Positions 7,671 to 14,238 of a stretch of 14,257 nucleotides of DNA are shown piece after piece. The DNA lies in NCBI GenBank assembly GCA_003151875.1, contig PLYW01000162.1, forward strand, positions 1 through 14,257, read 5' to 3'. The notes beneath the pieces are model-generated. The model did no database searches and had not been told where the DNA came from. It saw only the letters and a list, made by a program, of their open reading frames with translations. Numbering within the stretch: the first letter of the stretch is position 1; every line of letters begins with the position of its first letter. Source of the DNA: Acidobacteriaceae bacterium (GTDB taxonomy: Bacteria; Acidobacteriota; Terriglobia; Terriglobales; Acidobacteriaceae). A program made the position numbers and the translations under genes.

Positions 7671-8177
7671 ATGAAAACCAAGTTTTGGAGCGTCGCTGTG
7701 GCGTTGTTAGCGCTGGTGCTGTGCGGCACGGCGATTTTTTCGTACGCGCAGCAGAATGAGGCGGCAGGTGCTTCGGGATGGAGTGGGCACCGGCACGGCG
7801 GCATGGGCTTCATGGCCCGCGAGCTTAACCTGACCGATGCCCAGAAGCAACAGGTCAAGACCATGATGCAGTCGCAGCGCGCGACCACGCGTCCGCTGAT
7901 GCAGCAACTGGCGGAAAACCGCAAGGCCTTGCTGACCGTCACCGCCAACGGCGCTTTCGACCAGGCCAAGGTGCAGGCGATTGCCAATCAACAGTCGCAA
8001 GCCATGGCGCAATTGATGGTGCAGAAAGCGTCCATCCAACACCAGATCTACACCCAGGTGCTGACCGCCGATCAGCGCACCAAGGCCGACCAGATGCGCG
8101 AAAAGCAAATGGCCCGCATTGACCAGCGTCTGCAAAGGTTCTCGCAGCCGCCACCGGAAGCGACACAGCCGCAGTAA
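7671..8177 (+). CDS. Periplasmic Spy/CpxP-like LTxxQ-motif protein
   Basis: This 168-residue protein has a signal peptide (1-26, ending SYA/Q) and a largely helical, Gln-rich mature chain. Two LTxxQ motifs, LTDAQ (54-58) and LTADQ (131-135), define the Spy/CpxP/CnrX-like family. These are small cradle-shaped proteins that chaperone unfolded periplasmic proteins or sense envelope and metal stress. A His-rich patch HRHGG (40-44) precedes the first motif and could bind metal. The C-terminus is a Pro/Gln-rich tail. Length is typical (about 150-170). It is transcribed alone, divergent from livK, with a 14-bp palindrome over its candidate promoter and a hairpin at its ribosome site, so it appears regulated. 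No CpxRA or other two-component genes lie beside it. Whether it is a chaperone or a sensor is not decided by the sequence. Confidence 0.8.
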   Translation: MKTKFWSVAVALLALVLCGTAIFSYAQQNEAAGASGWSGHRHGGMGFMARELNLTDAQKQQVKTMMQSQRATTRPLMQQLAENRKALLTVTANGAFDQAKVQAIANQQSQAMAQLMVQKASIQHQIYTQVLTADQRTKADQMREKQMARIDQRLQRFSQPPPEATQPQ

Positions 8178-8194
8178 TGTCAACAACGTTAGGT

Positions 8195-8263
8195 GTCGTC
8201 CTGAGCGTAGTGCTCGCCTGACCCGCCTCCTTTGCGGGTTGGGCGAGCGCGCTGTCAAAGGAC
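8195..8263 (+). repeat. Palindromic intergenic repeat, copy 1
   Basis: This copy begins GTCGTCCTGAGCG (8195-8207) and ends TCAAAGGAC (8255-8263). Inside is a long hairpin: GCTCGCC/GGCGAGC (8212-8218 with 8242-8248) and ACCCGC/GCGGGT (8221-8226 with 8234-8239), separated by a symmetric TG/TG internal loop. It lies 18 nt past the Spy-like stop and could also serve as a transcript-end structure, though no U-run follows. Confidence 0.65.
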
Positions 8264-8280
8264 TTCCTTTCTTCCTGTCC

Positions 8281-8331
8281 GTCATCCTGAGCGACCCCGA
8301 ACGTCGTGAGGGGGAGTCGAAGGACCCCTAT
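8281..8331 (+). repeat. Palindromic intergenic repeat, copy 2
   Basis: Starts GTCATCCTGAGCG (8281-8293) and ends with GTCGAAGGACCCCTAT (8316-8331). It shares both ends with copy 1 but has a shorter, different centre (CGAC/GTCG mini-stem). Its last 16 bases match the inverted end of copy 3 at 15 of 16 positions. Confidence 0.65.
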
Positions 8332-8374
8332 TGCTGCAGGACTGCTTATCCACAAGTTTGGGATTGTAGCGGCC

Positions 8375-8428
8375 ATAGGGTTCCTTCGACTCCTCGGTCG
8401 CGGCGGCGACCTAGTCGCTCAGGACGAC
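8375..8428 (-). repeat. Palindromic intergenic repeat, copy 3 (inverted)
   Basis: On the minus strand it reads GTCGTCCTGAGCG (8428 to 8416), then a perfect GGTCGC/GCGACC hairpin (8396-8401 with 8406-8411, 4-nt loop), then GTCGAAGGAACCCTAT (8390 to 8375). It ends 5 nt from the exporter stop codon. Copies 2 and 3 form a large inverted repeat around a 43-nt centre, so the whole block could fold on either strand between the two convergent genes. Confidence 0.65.
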
Positions 8429-8433
8429 AGCCC

Positions 8434-10002
8434 TCAGTGCACCATCGTCGCTCCCGCTTTTCCTCGCTTCGGCTTCCTCAGCAGGAACAGAAACGGAATC
8501 ATGGCAACGAACATCAGGGCCATGAAGAAAAACGTGTCGTTATAAGACAGCATTGCCGCCTGCCGTTGTACCATTCCCCACATCGACTGATAGGCCTGCT
8601 GGGTCGCAGTAGCGGCACTGGAGCCCTGGCTCATGAATAATGCTTTCAGGCTTTCGAACATCTTCTGGGCTGCACTACTTTCCGGATAGACATGCGCACT
8701 CAGTGTGTTGATGTGCTTCTGCTGATTGCGGAACTGCAGGGTCTCGACCGTGGCGATCCCGATGCTGGCGCCAATGTTTCGCATCAGGTTGAATAAGCTG
8801 GTGGCATTGCCCATGCGCTCATTCGGGATACCGCCATTGGTGATGGTAGTAAGCGGCACGAAAACAAAACCCAGCGCTGCACCTTGAATCAGGAGCGGCC
8901 ACCAGAAATCCACGGAAGCCACGTCCAGGCTGAAGCGGGAGAGCGACCACATGGCATAGGCGGAAGCCACAAGGCCAATCCCCAGCAACTTTCGCTGATC
9001 GAATTTTCCGATCAAGCGGCCGACGATTGGCATGATCAGGAACGACGCCAGGCCGCGCGGCAGATTGGTAATGCCGGCGTGCGTCGCCGTGTAGCCCAGC
9101 AGCACCTGCATCAGCAGCGGCAATAACACCGTGCTGCCGTACAGCACGAAGCCGATCAGCGTCATCAGGAATGTGCCAATGGCAAACGAGCGATACTTGA
9201 ACACCGTGAGATCCAACACTGGATGCTCGGCTCTCAGTTCGCGAATGATCAGCGCAGTCAGTCCTCCCACCGCCAGGATGCAAAGCGTGACAATGAAGCG
9301 CGAACCAAACCAGTCGTCCTCCTGACCCTTGTCGAGCATGATCTGCAGGCTTCCGATGCCCACCGCCAGCAGGCCAATTCCCCAATAGTCGATGCCGGTT
9401 TTTTCGCGTCGCAAATAAGGGGGATCGAAGATGAAAATCTGGGTCAGGATGATTGCGATAACGCCGATGGGGATATTGATGTAAAACACCCAGCGCCAAC
9501 TGTAGTTATCGGTGAGCCAGCCTCCGGCCACCGGACCGAGCATGGGCGCCACCACGATACCGAGGGCCCAGAATGCCATTGCCTGGCCGCGCTTCTCGGG
9601 CGGAAACGACTCCAATAGGATGGCCTGCGAAAGCGGTTGTAGTCCGCCGCCGCAAGCGCCCTGAATTACGCGGCACACAATCAGGAACGGCAGGGTAGGG
9701 GCCAGCCCACACAGAAATGACGCAACCGTGAATCCGGTCACCGAGAGCATCAGCAGCCGTTTTCTGCCGAAGCGCCCCGCCAGCCAGCCGGTCATGGGAA
9801 GGATGATGGCGTTGGCGACCAGGTACGAGGTGAGCGTCCAGGTGGCTTCGTCGTTGCTGGCCGACAAGCTGCCTGCGATGTGCGGCAGCGAAACGTTCAC
9901 CACGGTAGTGTCCAGCACTTCCATGAAGGTGCTCGACATGACCGCGATGGCAATCAGCCATGGATTGATGTCCCGATGTTCCCGGCTTCCGATCAGCCCC
10001 AT
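8434..10002 (-). CDS. DHA2-family (EmrB/QacA) 14-helix drug:proton antiporter
   Basis: This 522-residue inner-membrane exporter of the major facilitator superfamily has all the DHA2 signatures. These are motif D1 LDTTVVNVSLPHIAG (30-44), motif A GWLAGRFGRKR (72-82), motif B RVIQGACGGG (111-120, conserved Arg), motif C GIVVAPMLGPVAGGWL (148-163), and WRWVFYINIPIG (169-180). A large polar loop rich in Gln and Ser (about 425-490) precedes the last helix, as in EmrB. Length is typical. EmrB partners (EmrA membrane fusion, TolC-like channel) are not adjacent, so partners are elsewhere or it acts alone. The ribosome site is weak (ACGGGA just before the ATG). It is divergent from the radical SAM gene. 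A 22-bp operator-like inverted repeat lies in the shared control region. Substrate unknown. Confidence 0.9.
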   Translation of the reverse strand: MGLIGSREHRDINPWLIAIAVMSSTFMEVLDTTVVNVSLPHIAGSLSASNDEATWTLTSYLVANAIILPMTGWLAGRFGRKRLLMLSVTGFTVASFLCGLAPTLPFLIVCRVIQGACGGGLQPLSQAILLESFPPEKRGQAMAFWALGIVVAPMLGPVAGGWLTDNYSWRWVFYINIPIGVIAIILTQIFIFDPPYLRREKTGIDYWGIGLLAVGIGSLQIMLDKGQEDDWFGSRFIVTLCILAVGGLTALIIRELRAEHPVLDLTVFKYRSFAIGTFLMTLIGFVLYGSTVLLPLLMQVLLGYTATHAGITNLPRGLASFLIMPIVGRLIGKFDQRKLLGIGLVASAYAMWSLSRFSLDVASVDFWWPLLIQGAALGFVFVPLTTITNGGIPNERMGNATSLFNLMRNIGASIGIATVETLQFRNQQKHINTLSAHVYPESSAAQKMFESLKALFMSQGSSAATATQQAYQSMWGMVQRQAAMLSYNDTFFFMALMFVAMIPFLFLLRKPKRGKAGATMVH

Positions 10003-10049
10003 TCCCGTGTGTCAGTCCCGTTTTCCCAAGGTGATCAGCAAATGTAATA

Positions 10050-10071
10050 GTTCTGTCATATCAGCCAGAAC
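10050..10071. promoter_or_regulatory. Operator-like inverted repeat between the exporter and the radical SAM gene
   Basis: GTTCTG (10050-10055) and CAGAAC (10066-10071) are perfect inverted arms with a 10-nt spacer, close to two helical turns overall. It sits 48 bp upstream of both start codons in the 117-bp divergent region. A possible minus-strand -10 (TATTAC, 10044-10049) abuts it, so a dimeric regulator could control the exporter. No regulator gene is adjacent. Confidence 0.4.
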
Positions 10072-10107
10072 GTGGCCTACATCACAGAATCAATAGCAGC
10101 ACTTCCC

Positions 10108-10113
10108 TAGCAT
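10108..10113 (+). promoter_or_regulatory. Possible -10 element for a leaderless radical SAM transcript
   Basis: TAGCAT (TAnnnT pattern) lies 6 nt before the ATG at 10120, and no Shine-Dalgarno is present in the 25 nt upstream. This spacing fits a transcript that starts at or next to the initiation codon. No -35 match supports it, so it is tentative. Confidence 0.3.
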
Positions 10114-10119
10114 AAACTC

Positions 10120-11913
10120 ATGGCTTCGACCTCAAACTCTGTTTGGATTATTCCACATCCCAAAGGGACTCAGGCGCGGGTGCTGCTGAGCTCGGTGTTC
10201 GGCCCGTATGCGCAGGATGACGAATTCGGCAGCCGCTCCATCAATCCCATGGAGCTGTATCACAACCAGGTCACGCGCGAGCAGGGCAGCTTCTCTCTGC
10301 GCATGTTTCATCGCTCCTGGGGACTGATGATGATCCAGAAAAACATCTCCGCGCCCAGCACGCTGCTCGACTTCCCTACCCTCAAGGACTTCCAGCGCGA
10401 ACTGACCTCCTCCGAATACGACATCGTTGGGATTTCTGGAATCATTCCGAACTTCGGCAAGGTGCGCGAAATGTGCCGCCAGATTCGCCGCCTCTCGCCC
10501 AACTCCATCATCGTCGTGGGCGGACACGTCGCTGCCATCCGCGGACTGGATGCGTTAATTGATGCCGATTACATCGTGCGCGGCGAGGGCATCTCCTGGA
10601 TGCGCCGTTACCTGGGCGAAGATCCCGACGCGCCGATTGCCCACCCGCAGATCGTCTCCGGCTTTGGCTTCCGCATTCTGGGAATGAGCGTGCCCGACAG
10701 TAAGTGCGATACCGCCGCCACCATCATCCCGTCGGTAGGCTGCCCGCTGGGCTGCAATTTCTGCACCACGTCTTCCTTCTTCGGCGGCAAAGGCAAGAGC
10801 ATTCACTTTTACGAAACGGGAGATCAGCTCTTCGAAGTCATGCAGCAGATGGAGGGTTCCCTGGGCGTAAGTTCGTTCTTCATGATGGACGAAAACTTCC
10901 TGTTGAACCGTCCGCGCGCCATGCAGCTTCTGGCGCGCATGAAGCAGGCCAACAAAAGTTGGGCGCTCTATGTTTTCTCGTCGGTGAATGCCATCCGCAA
11001 GTACACGATGGACGAGCTGGTGCAGCTGGGCGTTTCGTGGATCTGGGTGGGACTCGAGTCGCCCAACTCCAGCTACGCCAAGCTGAAGAATACCGATACG
11101 CGAGCTCTTGCGGCGGAACTGCGCCAGCACGGCATCAAGATCCTGGGTTCGACGATCGTGGGCCTCGAGCACCATACGCCCGAGAACATTCATGAGGAGA
11201 TCGAATACGCGGTCTCGCACGGCACCGATTTCCACCAGTTCATGCTGTACACGCCGGTGCCGGGCACTCCCTTGTACGCCCAGATGCAGCAAGAGGGCCG
11301 CATGCTCGACGACGTGGACCTGGCTGACATTCACGGGCAGTTCAAGTTCAACTACAAGCACGCCGCCATCTCGCGCGACGAGTCGAAGGTATTTCTCGAC
11401 TGGGCTTTCCGCTATGACTTCGAGCGCAACGGCCCCAGCTTGTTTCGCATTTGCGAGACTACCTTCCAGGGATGGAAGCGCTATCACAACCATCCCGACC
11501 TGCGAGTTCGGCGTCGCTTCGCCCAGGAAGCCAGGAAGCTACGCACCACCTACAATGCAGCGCTCTGGGCCATGGAGAAGCGGCTTCGCACGACCAACCC
11601 GCCGATATCGAAGCGGATTCGTGAACTGCGGCGCGAAATCGAAGGCGCCTTCGGAACGCTCACCCGCGTGGTGCGCCGCGTGGTTGGCCCGATTTTGCTG
11701 TGGACTTCGAAACGCGAAGACAAGCGGCTGGCCAACGGCGTGACCTACGAGCCGCAGACATTCGTCGAGCGTCGCAACTGGATAGCCGATAAACTACGGC
11801 ACACCGCGGATGTCATCACCATGCACCCGCGCCATAGCGAGCAGCCGCTGACCAACATCGCAGCCGCACGAGTTACGGTCGAGAGCCTCAGCCAGGTGAC
11901 AAGCGGCGATTGA
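10120..11913 (+). CDS. B12-binding-domain radical SAM protein of unknown product
   Basis: This 597-residue enzyme has three parts. Residues about 18-190 form a cobalamin-binding-like Rossmann domain (RVLLSSVFGPYAQDDEFG near the start, IIVVGGHVAAI at 130-140, DADYIVRGEG at 148-157). No DxHxxG histidine is evident, so cobalamin would bind base-off or not at all. Residues about 200-410 form the radical SAM barrel, with the 4Fe-4S motif CPLGCNFC (C208, C212, C215), MMDENF (255-260), WVGLESPN (309-316) and YTPVPGTPLY (377-386). Residues about 430-597 are an Arg/Lys-rich extension I cannot assign. The architecture is that of class B cobalamin-dependent methylases and C-C bond-forming enzymes (hopanoid, lipid or natural-product tailoring). 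No Shine-Dalgarno precedes the ATG. No pathway genes adjoin it, so the substrate is unknown. Confidence 0.85.
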   Translation: MASTSNSVWIIPHPKGTQARVLLSSVFGPYAQDDEFGSRSINPMELYHNQVTREQGSFSLRMFHRSWGLMMIQKNISAPSTLLDFPTLKDFQRELTSSEYDIVGISGIIPNFGKVREMCRQIRRLSPNSIIVVGGHVAAIRGLDALIDADYIVRGEGISWMRRYLGEDPDAPIAHPQIVSGFGFRILGMSVPDSKCDTAATIIPSVGCPLGCNFCTTSSFFGGKGKSIHFYETGDQLFEVMQQMEGSLGVSSFFMMDENFLLNRPRAMQLLARMKQANKSWALYVFSSVNAIRKYTMDELVQLGVSWIWVGLESPNSSYAKLKNTDTRALAAELRQHGIKILGSTIVGLEHHTPENIHEEIEYAVSHGTDFHQFMLYTPVPGTPLYAQMQQEGRMLDDVDLADIHGQFKFNYKHAAISRDESKVFLDWAFRYDFERNGPSLFRICETTFQGWKRYHNHPDLRVRRRFAQEARKLRTTYNAALWAMEKRLRTTNPPISKRIRELRREIEGAFGTLTRVVRRVVGPILLWTSKREDKRLANGVTYEPQTFVERRNWIADKLRHTADVITMHPRHSEQPLTNIAAARVTVESLSQVTSGD

Positions 11914-11923
11914 TCAGACTTTT

Positions 11924-12005
11924 GGTGGGAGCCCCCTGCTTCAGCGGGGGGAGCTGGACTTTAGTCCAGCCGAAAAAAGCGTTTGTTCTTAAACAGGCTT
12001 TAGCC
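11924..12005 (+). repeat. Three-hairpin intergenic element, left copy
   Basis: Arm GGTGGGAGCCCCC (11924-11936) leads into hairpin 1 (CCCCC-T-GC, loop TTCA, GC-GGGGG; 11932-11950). Hairpin 2 is GCTGGAC-TTTA-GTCCAGC (11953-11970). A purine run (GAAAAAAG) and TTTG follow, then hairpin 3 GGC-TTTA-GCC (11996-12005). It starts 11 nt after the radical SAM stop. Confidence 0.75.
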
Positions 12006-12024
12006 GCGGCATCTTCCGAGACCA

Positions 12025-12107
12025 GCGCTAAAGCGCAGGATCGAAGTCAAACTTTCCCCGGAGCGCTGAAGCGCTCCTTCCCCCGCATAAATGCGGGGGC
12101 TCCCACC
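12025..12107 (-). repeat. Three-hairpin intergenic element, right copy (inverted)
   Basis: Read on the minus strand from 12107, the same modules recur in the same order: arm GGTGGGAGCCCCC (12107-12095), hairpin 1 CCCCCGCA-TTTA-TGCGGGGG (12099-12080), hairpin 2 GGAGCGC-TTCA-GCGCTCC (12077-12060), a purine run GGGGAAAG with TTTG, and hairpin 3 GCGC-TTTA-GCGC (12036-12025). Stems of hairpins 2 and 3 differ in sequence from the left copy but remain fully paired, and every loop is TTCA or TTTA. The two 13-bp arms are exact inverted repeats. Confidence 0.75.
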
Positions 12108-12179
12108 GAGAAATATTCACCGCAGAGTTGAATATCCGCTCTACCAAAATGCCATCCGTCACCGGCGCTTTCCACTGCC

Positions 12180-13682
12180 CTAGATCGCGGCGCAAATCGC
12201 TTTCACTTCGGTGTAAAGCTCCAACGATTCGTGGCCCATCTCGCGGCCCCAGCCCGACTGCTTGTAGCCGCCGAAGGGCAGGGCTGCGTCGAACACGTTG
12301 TAGCAGTTGATCCACACCGTCCCGGCGCGCAGCTTCTCGGCAATGCGGTGGGCCTTGCTGATGTCGCGCGTCCACACTGCCGCCGCCAGCCCGTATTCGC
12401 TCTGATTGGCTTCAGCAATCAGCTTGTCCACATCGCGGAACGGCATGGCGCAAACCACCGGCCCAAAGATCTCCTCGCGAATAACTTTCATGTCGGGCTT
12501 GGTCTTGACCAGCACCGTGGGCTCCACAAAATATCCCGAGCCCGGCCGTTTGTGTCCGCCCACAATGGCTTCGGCGCCTTCGTGCAGCCCGCTCTCCAGA
12601 TAGCTGCAGACGCGATTCATCTGCTCTTCCGACACCAGCGGCCCCATCGAGGTGTCTGGATCGAAGCCGGCTCCTAGTTTGATCTTCTTGGCCTGCTCGG
12701 CCACGCCATGCACCACGTGATCGAAGATGCTCTGCTCAACGTACAGCCGCGAACCCGCGCAGCAGCATTGACCGTGGTTGAAGAAGATGGCGCTCGCCGC
12801 TCCGGGAATGGTCGCCTTCATGTCAGCGTCCGCGAAGACCAGGTTGGGCGACTTGCCACCCAACTCCAGCGAAACCTTCTTCAAGTTGCCGGCTGCGGCC
12901 TGCAAAATTAGCCTGCCGACTTCGGTGGAACCGGTGAAGGCGATTTTGTCCACGTCAGGATGCGACGCCAGCGCCGCGCCGGCGGTCTCGCCGTAACCCG
13001 GCACTACGTTCACCACACCGTCTGGAAAACCCGCTTCCGCAATCAACTCGGCCAACAACAGCGCGCTCAGCGGAGTTTGCTCCGCCGGCTTCAACACCAC
13101 GGTGCAGCCGGTCGCCAGCGCCGGGCCCAGCTTCCACGCCGCCATCAGCAGCGGAAAATTCCAGGGGATGATTTGTCCCACCACTCCGACGGGTTCGCGC
13201 CGCGTGTAGGCAAGATACTTCACGTGCCGCGACGAGGCCGAAATCGGAATCGTGTTGCCCTCGATCTTGGTGGCCCAGCCCGCCATGTAGTGGAACAGAT
13301 CGGCCGCCAGCGGCACGTCGGCGACCCGCGCCACCGATAGCGGCTTGCCATTGTCGAGACTTTCAAGCTGGGCGAATTCCTCCAGGTGCTCTTCGATCAA
13401 GTCGCCGAGCTTCCATATCAGGCGGCCGCGCTGCGAGGGCGTCATCTCATGCCAGGGGCCGCTCTCGAAGGCCCGGCGCGCCGCTTTCACCGCGCGATCA
13501 ATGTCCTCGCGGTCGCCTTCGGCAATCTGCGCCAAGACTTCGCCGGTCGCGGGGTTATAGGTCGGGAAGGTTTTCCCCGAGGCCGCCTCCACCCACTTTC
13601 CATCGACAAACATCTTGCGCGGCCGGCTGACAAATTCTTGAACACGATTGTGCATTGGCGTCGTGCTTACTGCGGTTGACAT
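12180..13682 (-). CDS. NAD(P)-dependent aldehyde dehydrogenase (ALDH1/2-like)
   Basis: This 500-residue soluble enzyme oxidises an aldehyde to a carboxylic acid. It carries the complete ALDH catalytic set: N175 in PWNFP (oxyanion), K198 in VVLKPAEQTP (cofactor), FTGSTEVG (249-256, dinucleotide contact), general base E273 in LELGGKSPN, nucleophile C307 as the middle cysteine of GQCCCAG, and EEIFGPV about 100 residues later. The C-terminal PFGGYKQSGWGREMG motif and the GQCCCAG triplet place it near the ALDH1/2 (retinal, acetaldehyde, betaine-aldehyde-like) group. Exact substrate is not determinable. Length is typical. A strong ribosome site AGGAGGT is 5 nt from the ATG. It lies 167 bp downstream of the STAS gene and may be separately transcribed. 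It faces the radical SAM gene across the hairpin array. Confidence 0.93.
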   Translation of the reverse strand: MSTAVSTTPMHNRVQEFVSRPRKMFVDGKWVEAASGKTFPTYNPATGEVLAQIAEGDREDIDRAVKAARRAFESGPWHEMTPSQRGRLIWKLGDLIEEHLEEFAQLESLDNGKPLSVARVADVPLAADLFHYMAGWATKIEGNTIPISASSRHVKYLAYTRREPVGVVGQIIPWNFPLLMAAWKLGPALATGCTVVLKPAEQTPLSALLLAELIAEAGFPDGVVNVVPGYGETAGAALASHPDVDKIAFTGSTEVGRLILQAAAGNLKKVSLELGGKSPNLVFADADMKATIPGAASAIFFNHGQCCCAGSRLYVEQSIFDHVVHGVAEQAKKIKLGAGFDPDTSMGPLVSEEQMNRVCSYLESGLHEGAEAIVGGHKRPGSGYFVEPTVLVKTKPDMKVIREEIFGPVVCAMPFRDVDKLIAEANQSEYGLAAAVWTRDISKAHRIAEKLRAGTVWINCYNVFDAALPFGGYKQSGWGREMGHESLELYTEVKAICAAI

Positions 13683-13687
13683 AAAGA

Positions 13688-13694
13688 ACCTCCT
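13688..13694 (-). promoter_or_regulatory. Strong Shine-Dalgarno of the aldehyde dehydrogenase
   Basis: AGGAGGT on the minus strand is an almost full anti-16S match, with 5 nt to the ATG at 13680-13682. It fixes the start and suggests high translation. Confidence 0.8.
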
Positions 13695-13808
13695 CAGGCC
13701 GAACGCCGCCGGAGATCCGTGCCTTCCATGGTGTTGAAAATGTTCGCGACTGGACGGCAGACGTCGAGCCTACATCTCGCGCAAGAGTTTATCAGAGGTT
13801 GGACTTGG

Positions 13809-13829
13809 GTGCTCCAAATGCGAGAGCAC
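13809..13829 (-). other. Hairpin downstream of the STAS gene
   Basis: GTGCTC (13809-13814) and GAGCAC (13824-13829) form a perfect 6-bp stem with a 9-nt loop, about 20 nt past the STAS stop. No U-run follows on the minus strand, so it is at best a weak or Rho-assisted transcript end. Confidence 0.3.
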
Positions 13830-13849
13830 TTGGCGGAGAACGTCGGGAG

Positions 13850-14197
13850 CTAGCCTCCGCCAGCTTGCGCGCGCGCCTGTTCCACCGTGGGAGCGAAGGT
13901 AAAGAGTTTGTCCACCTTGGTTACTTTCAACGAAGTCAGCAGCCGTTCGTTGGCGCCTACGAGGACCAGCTTGCGGCCCGAGTTTTCTCTCGAAACGTGG
14001 GCCCCCACCAGGCAACCGATTCCTGCCGAATCGATGTACGGCATGTCGGCCACGTCGATGATCAACAGATCGGAAGAGTCCGCCCGAACTTCGCTCTGAA
14101 GCGGAAAGAAGTTTCCCAACAAAAGTGGACCGTGGATACGAAGGACCACATCGGTCCCGCTGGCAACTTTCTCTATTTGCAGCGGCTTATCTTGCAT
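13850..14197 (-). CDS. STAS-domain anti-sigma-factor antagonist (SpoIIAA/RsbV-like)
   Basis: This 115-residue single-domain protein has the STAS fold: an N-terminal beta pair (residues 7-24, VVLRIHGPLLLGN), strand LLIIDVADMPYID (44-56), then the helix cap DSAGIGCLVGAH (56-67), and the KLVLVGANERLLTSLKVTKVDKLF segment. S57 stands at the position phosphorylated by RsbW/SpoIIAB-type kinases (DSxG motif). Unphosphorylated antagonists of this family bind the anti-sigma factor and free a sigma factor. Length is typical (100-120). No kinase, phosphatase or sigma gene adjoins it, so its partner lies elsewhere. The ribosome site is weak, and a candidate promoter at 14208-14238 implies a very short leader. 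Confidence 0.85.
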   Translation of the reverse strand: MQDKPLQIEKVASGTDVVLRIHGPLLLGNFFPLQSEVRADSSDLLIIDVADMPYIDSAGIGCLVGAHVSRENSGRKLVLVGANERLLTSLKVTKVDKLFTFAPTVEQARAQAGGG

Positions 14198-14207
14198 AGC
14201 CGTCGAT

Positions 14208-14238
14208 TTTATAACGGCGGCGCAGCGCCCAATGTTAA
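14208..14238 (-). promoter_or_regulatory. Candidate promoter of the STAS gene
   Basis: On the minus strand TTAACA (14238-14233) and TATAAA (14213-14208) each match five of six consensus bases, with a longer than ideal 19-nt spacer. The -10 ends 10 nt before the ATG, so the leader would be only a few nucleotides long, consistent with the poor Shine-Dalgarno. Confidence 0.4.

Noticed and set aside
8346..8354. Perfect DnaA-box sequence TTATCCACA inside the centre of repeat copies 2 and 3
   Set aside because: A single 9-mer is expected by chance about once in ten such windows, and there is no box cluster, AT-rich unwinding region or dnaA/dnaN gene nearby.
8195..8428. CRISPR array
   Set aside because: The repeats are unequal in length and mixed in orientation, have variable centres and lack regular spacers or cas genes.
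10555..11493. 312-codon minus-strand open frame opposite the radical SAM gene
   Set aside because: The plus strand carries the CxxxCxxC motif and a full radical SAM protein; the antisense frame has no motif or ribosome site.
11924..12107. Ordinary intrinsic terminator pair
   Set aside because: No hairpin is followed by a U-run on its own strand; the run of A at 11973-11978 follows hairpin 2 on the plus strand, which would give A, not U.
11910..12131. 73-codon plus-strand open frame across the hairpin array
   Set aside because: It consists of the palindromic repeats themselves and has no ribosome site or plausible protein character.
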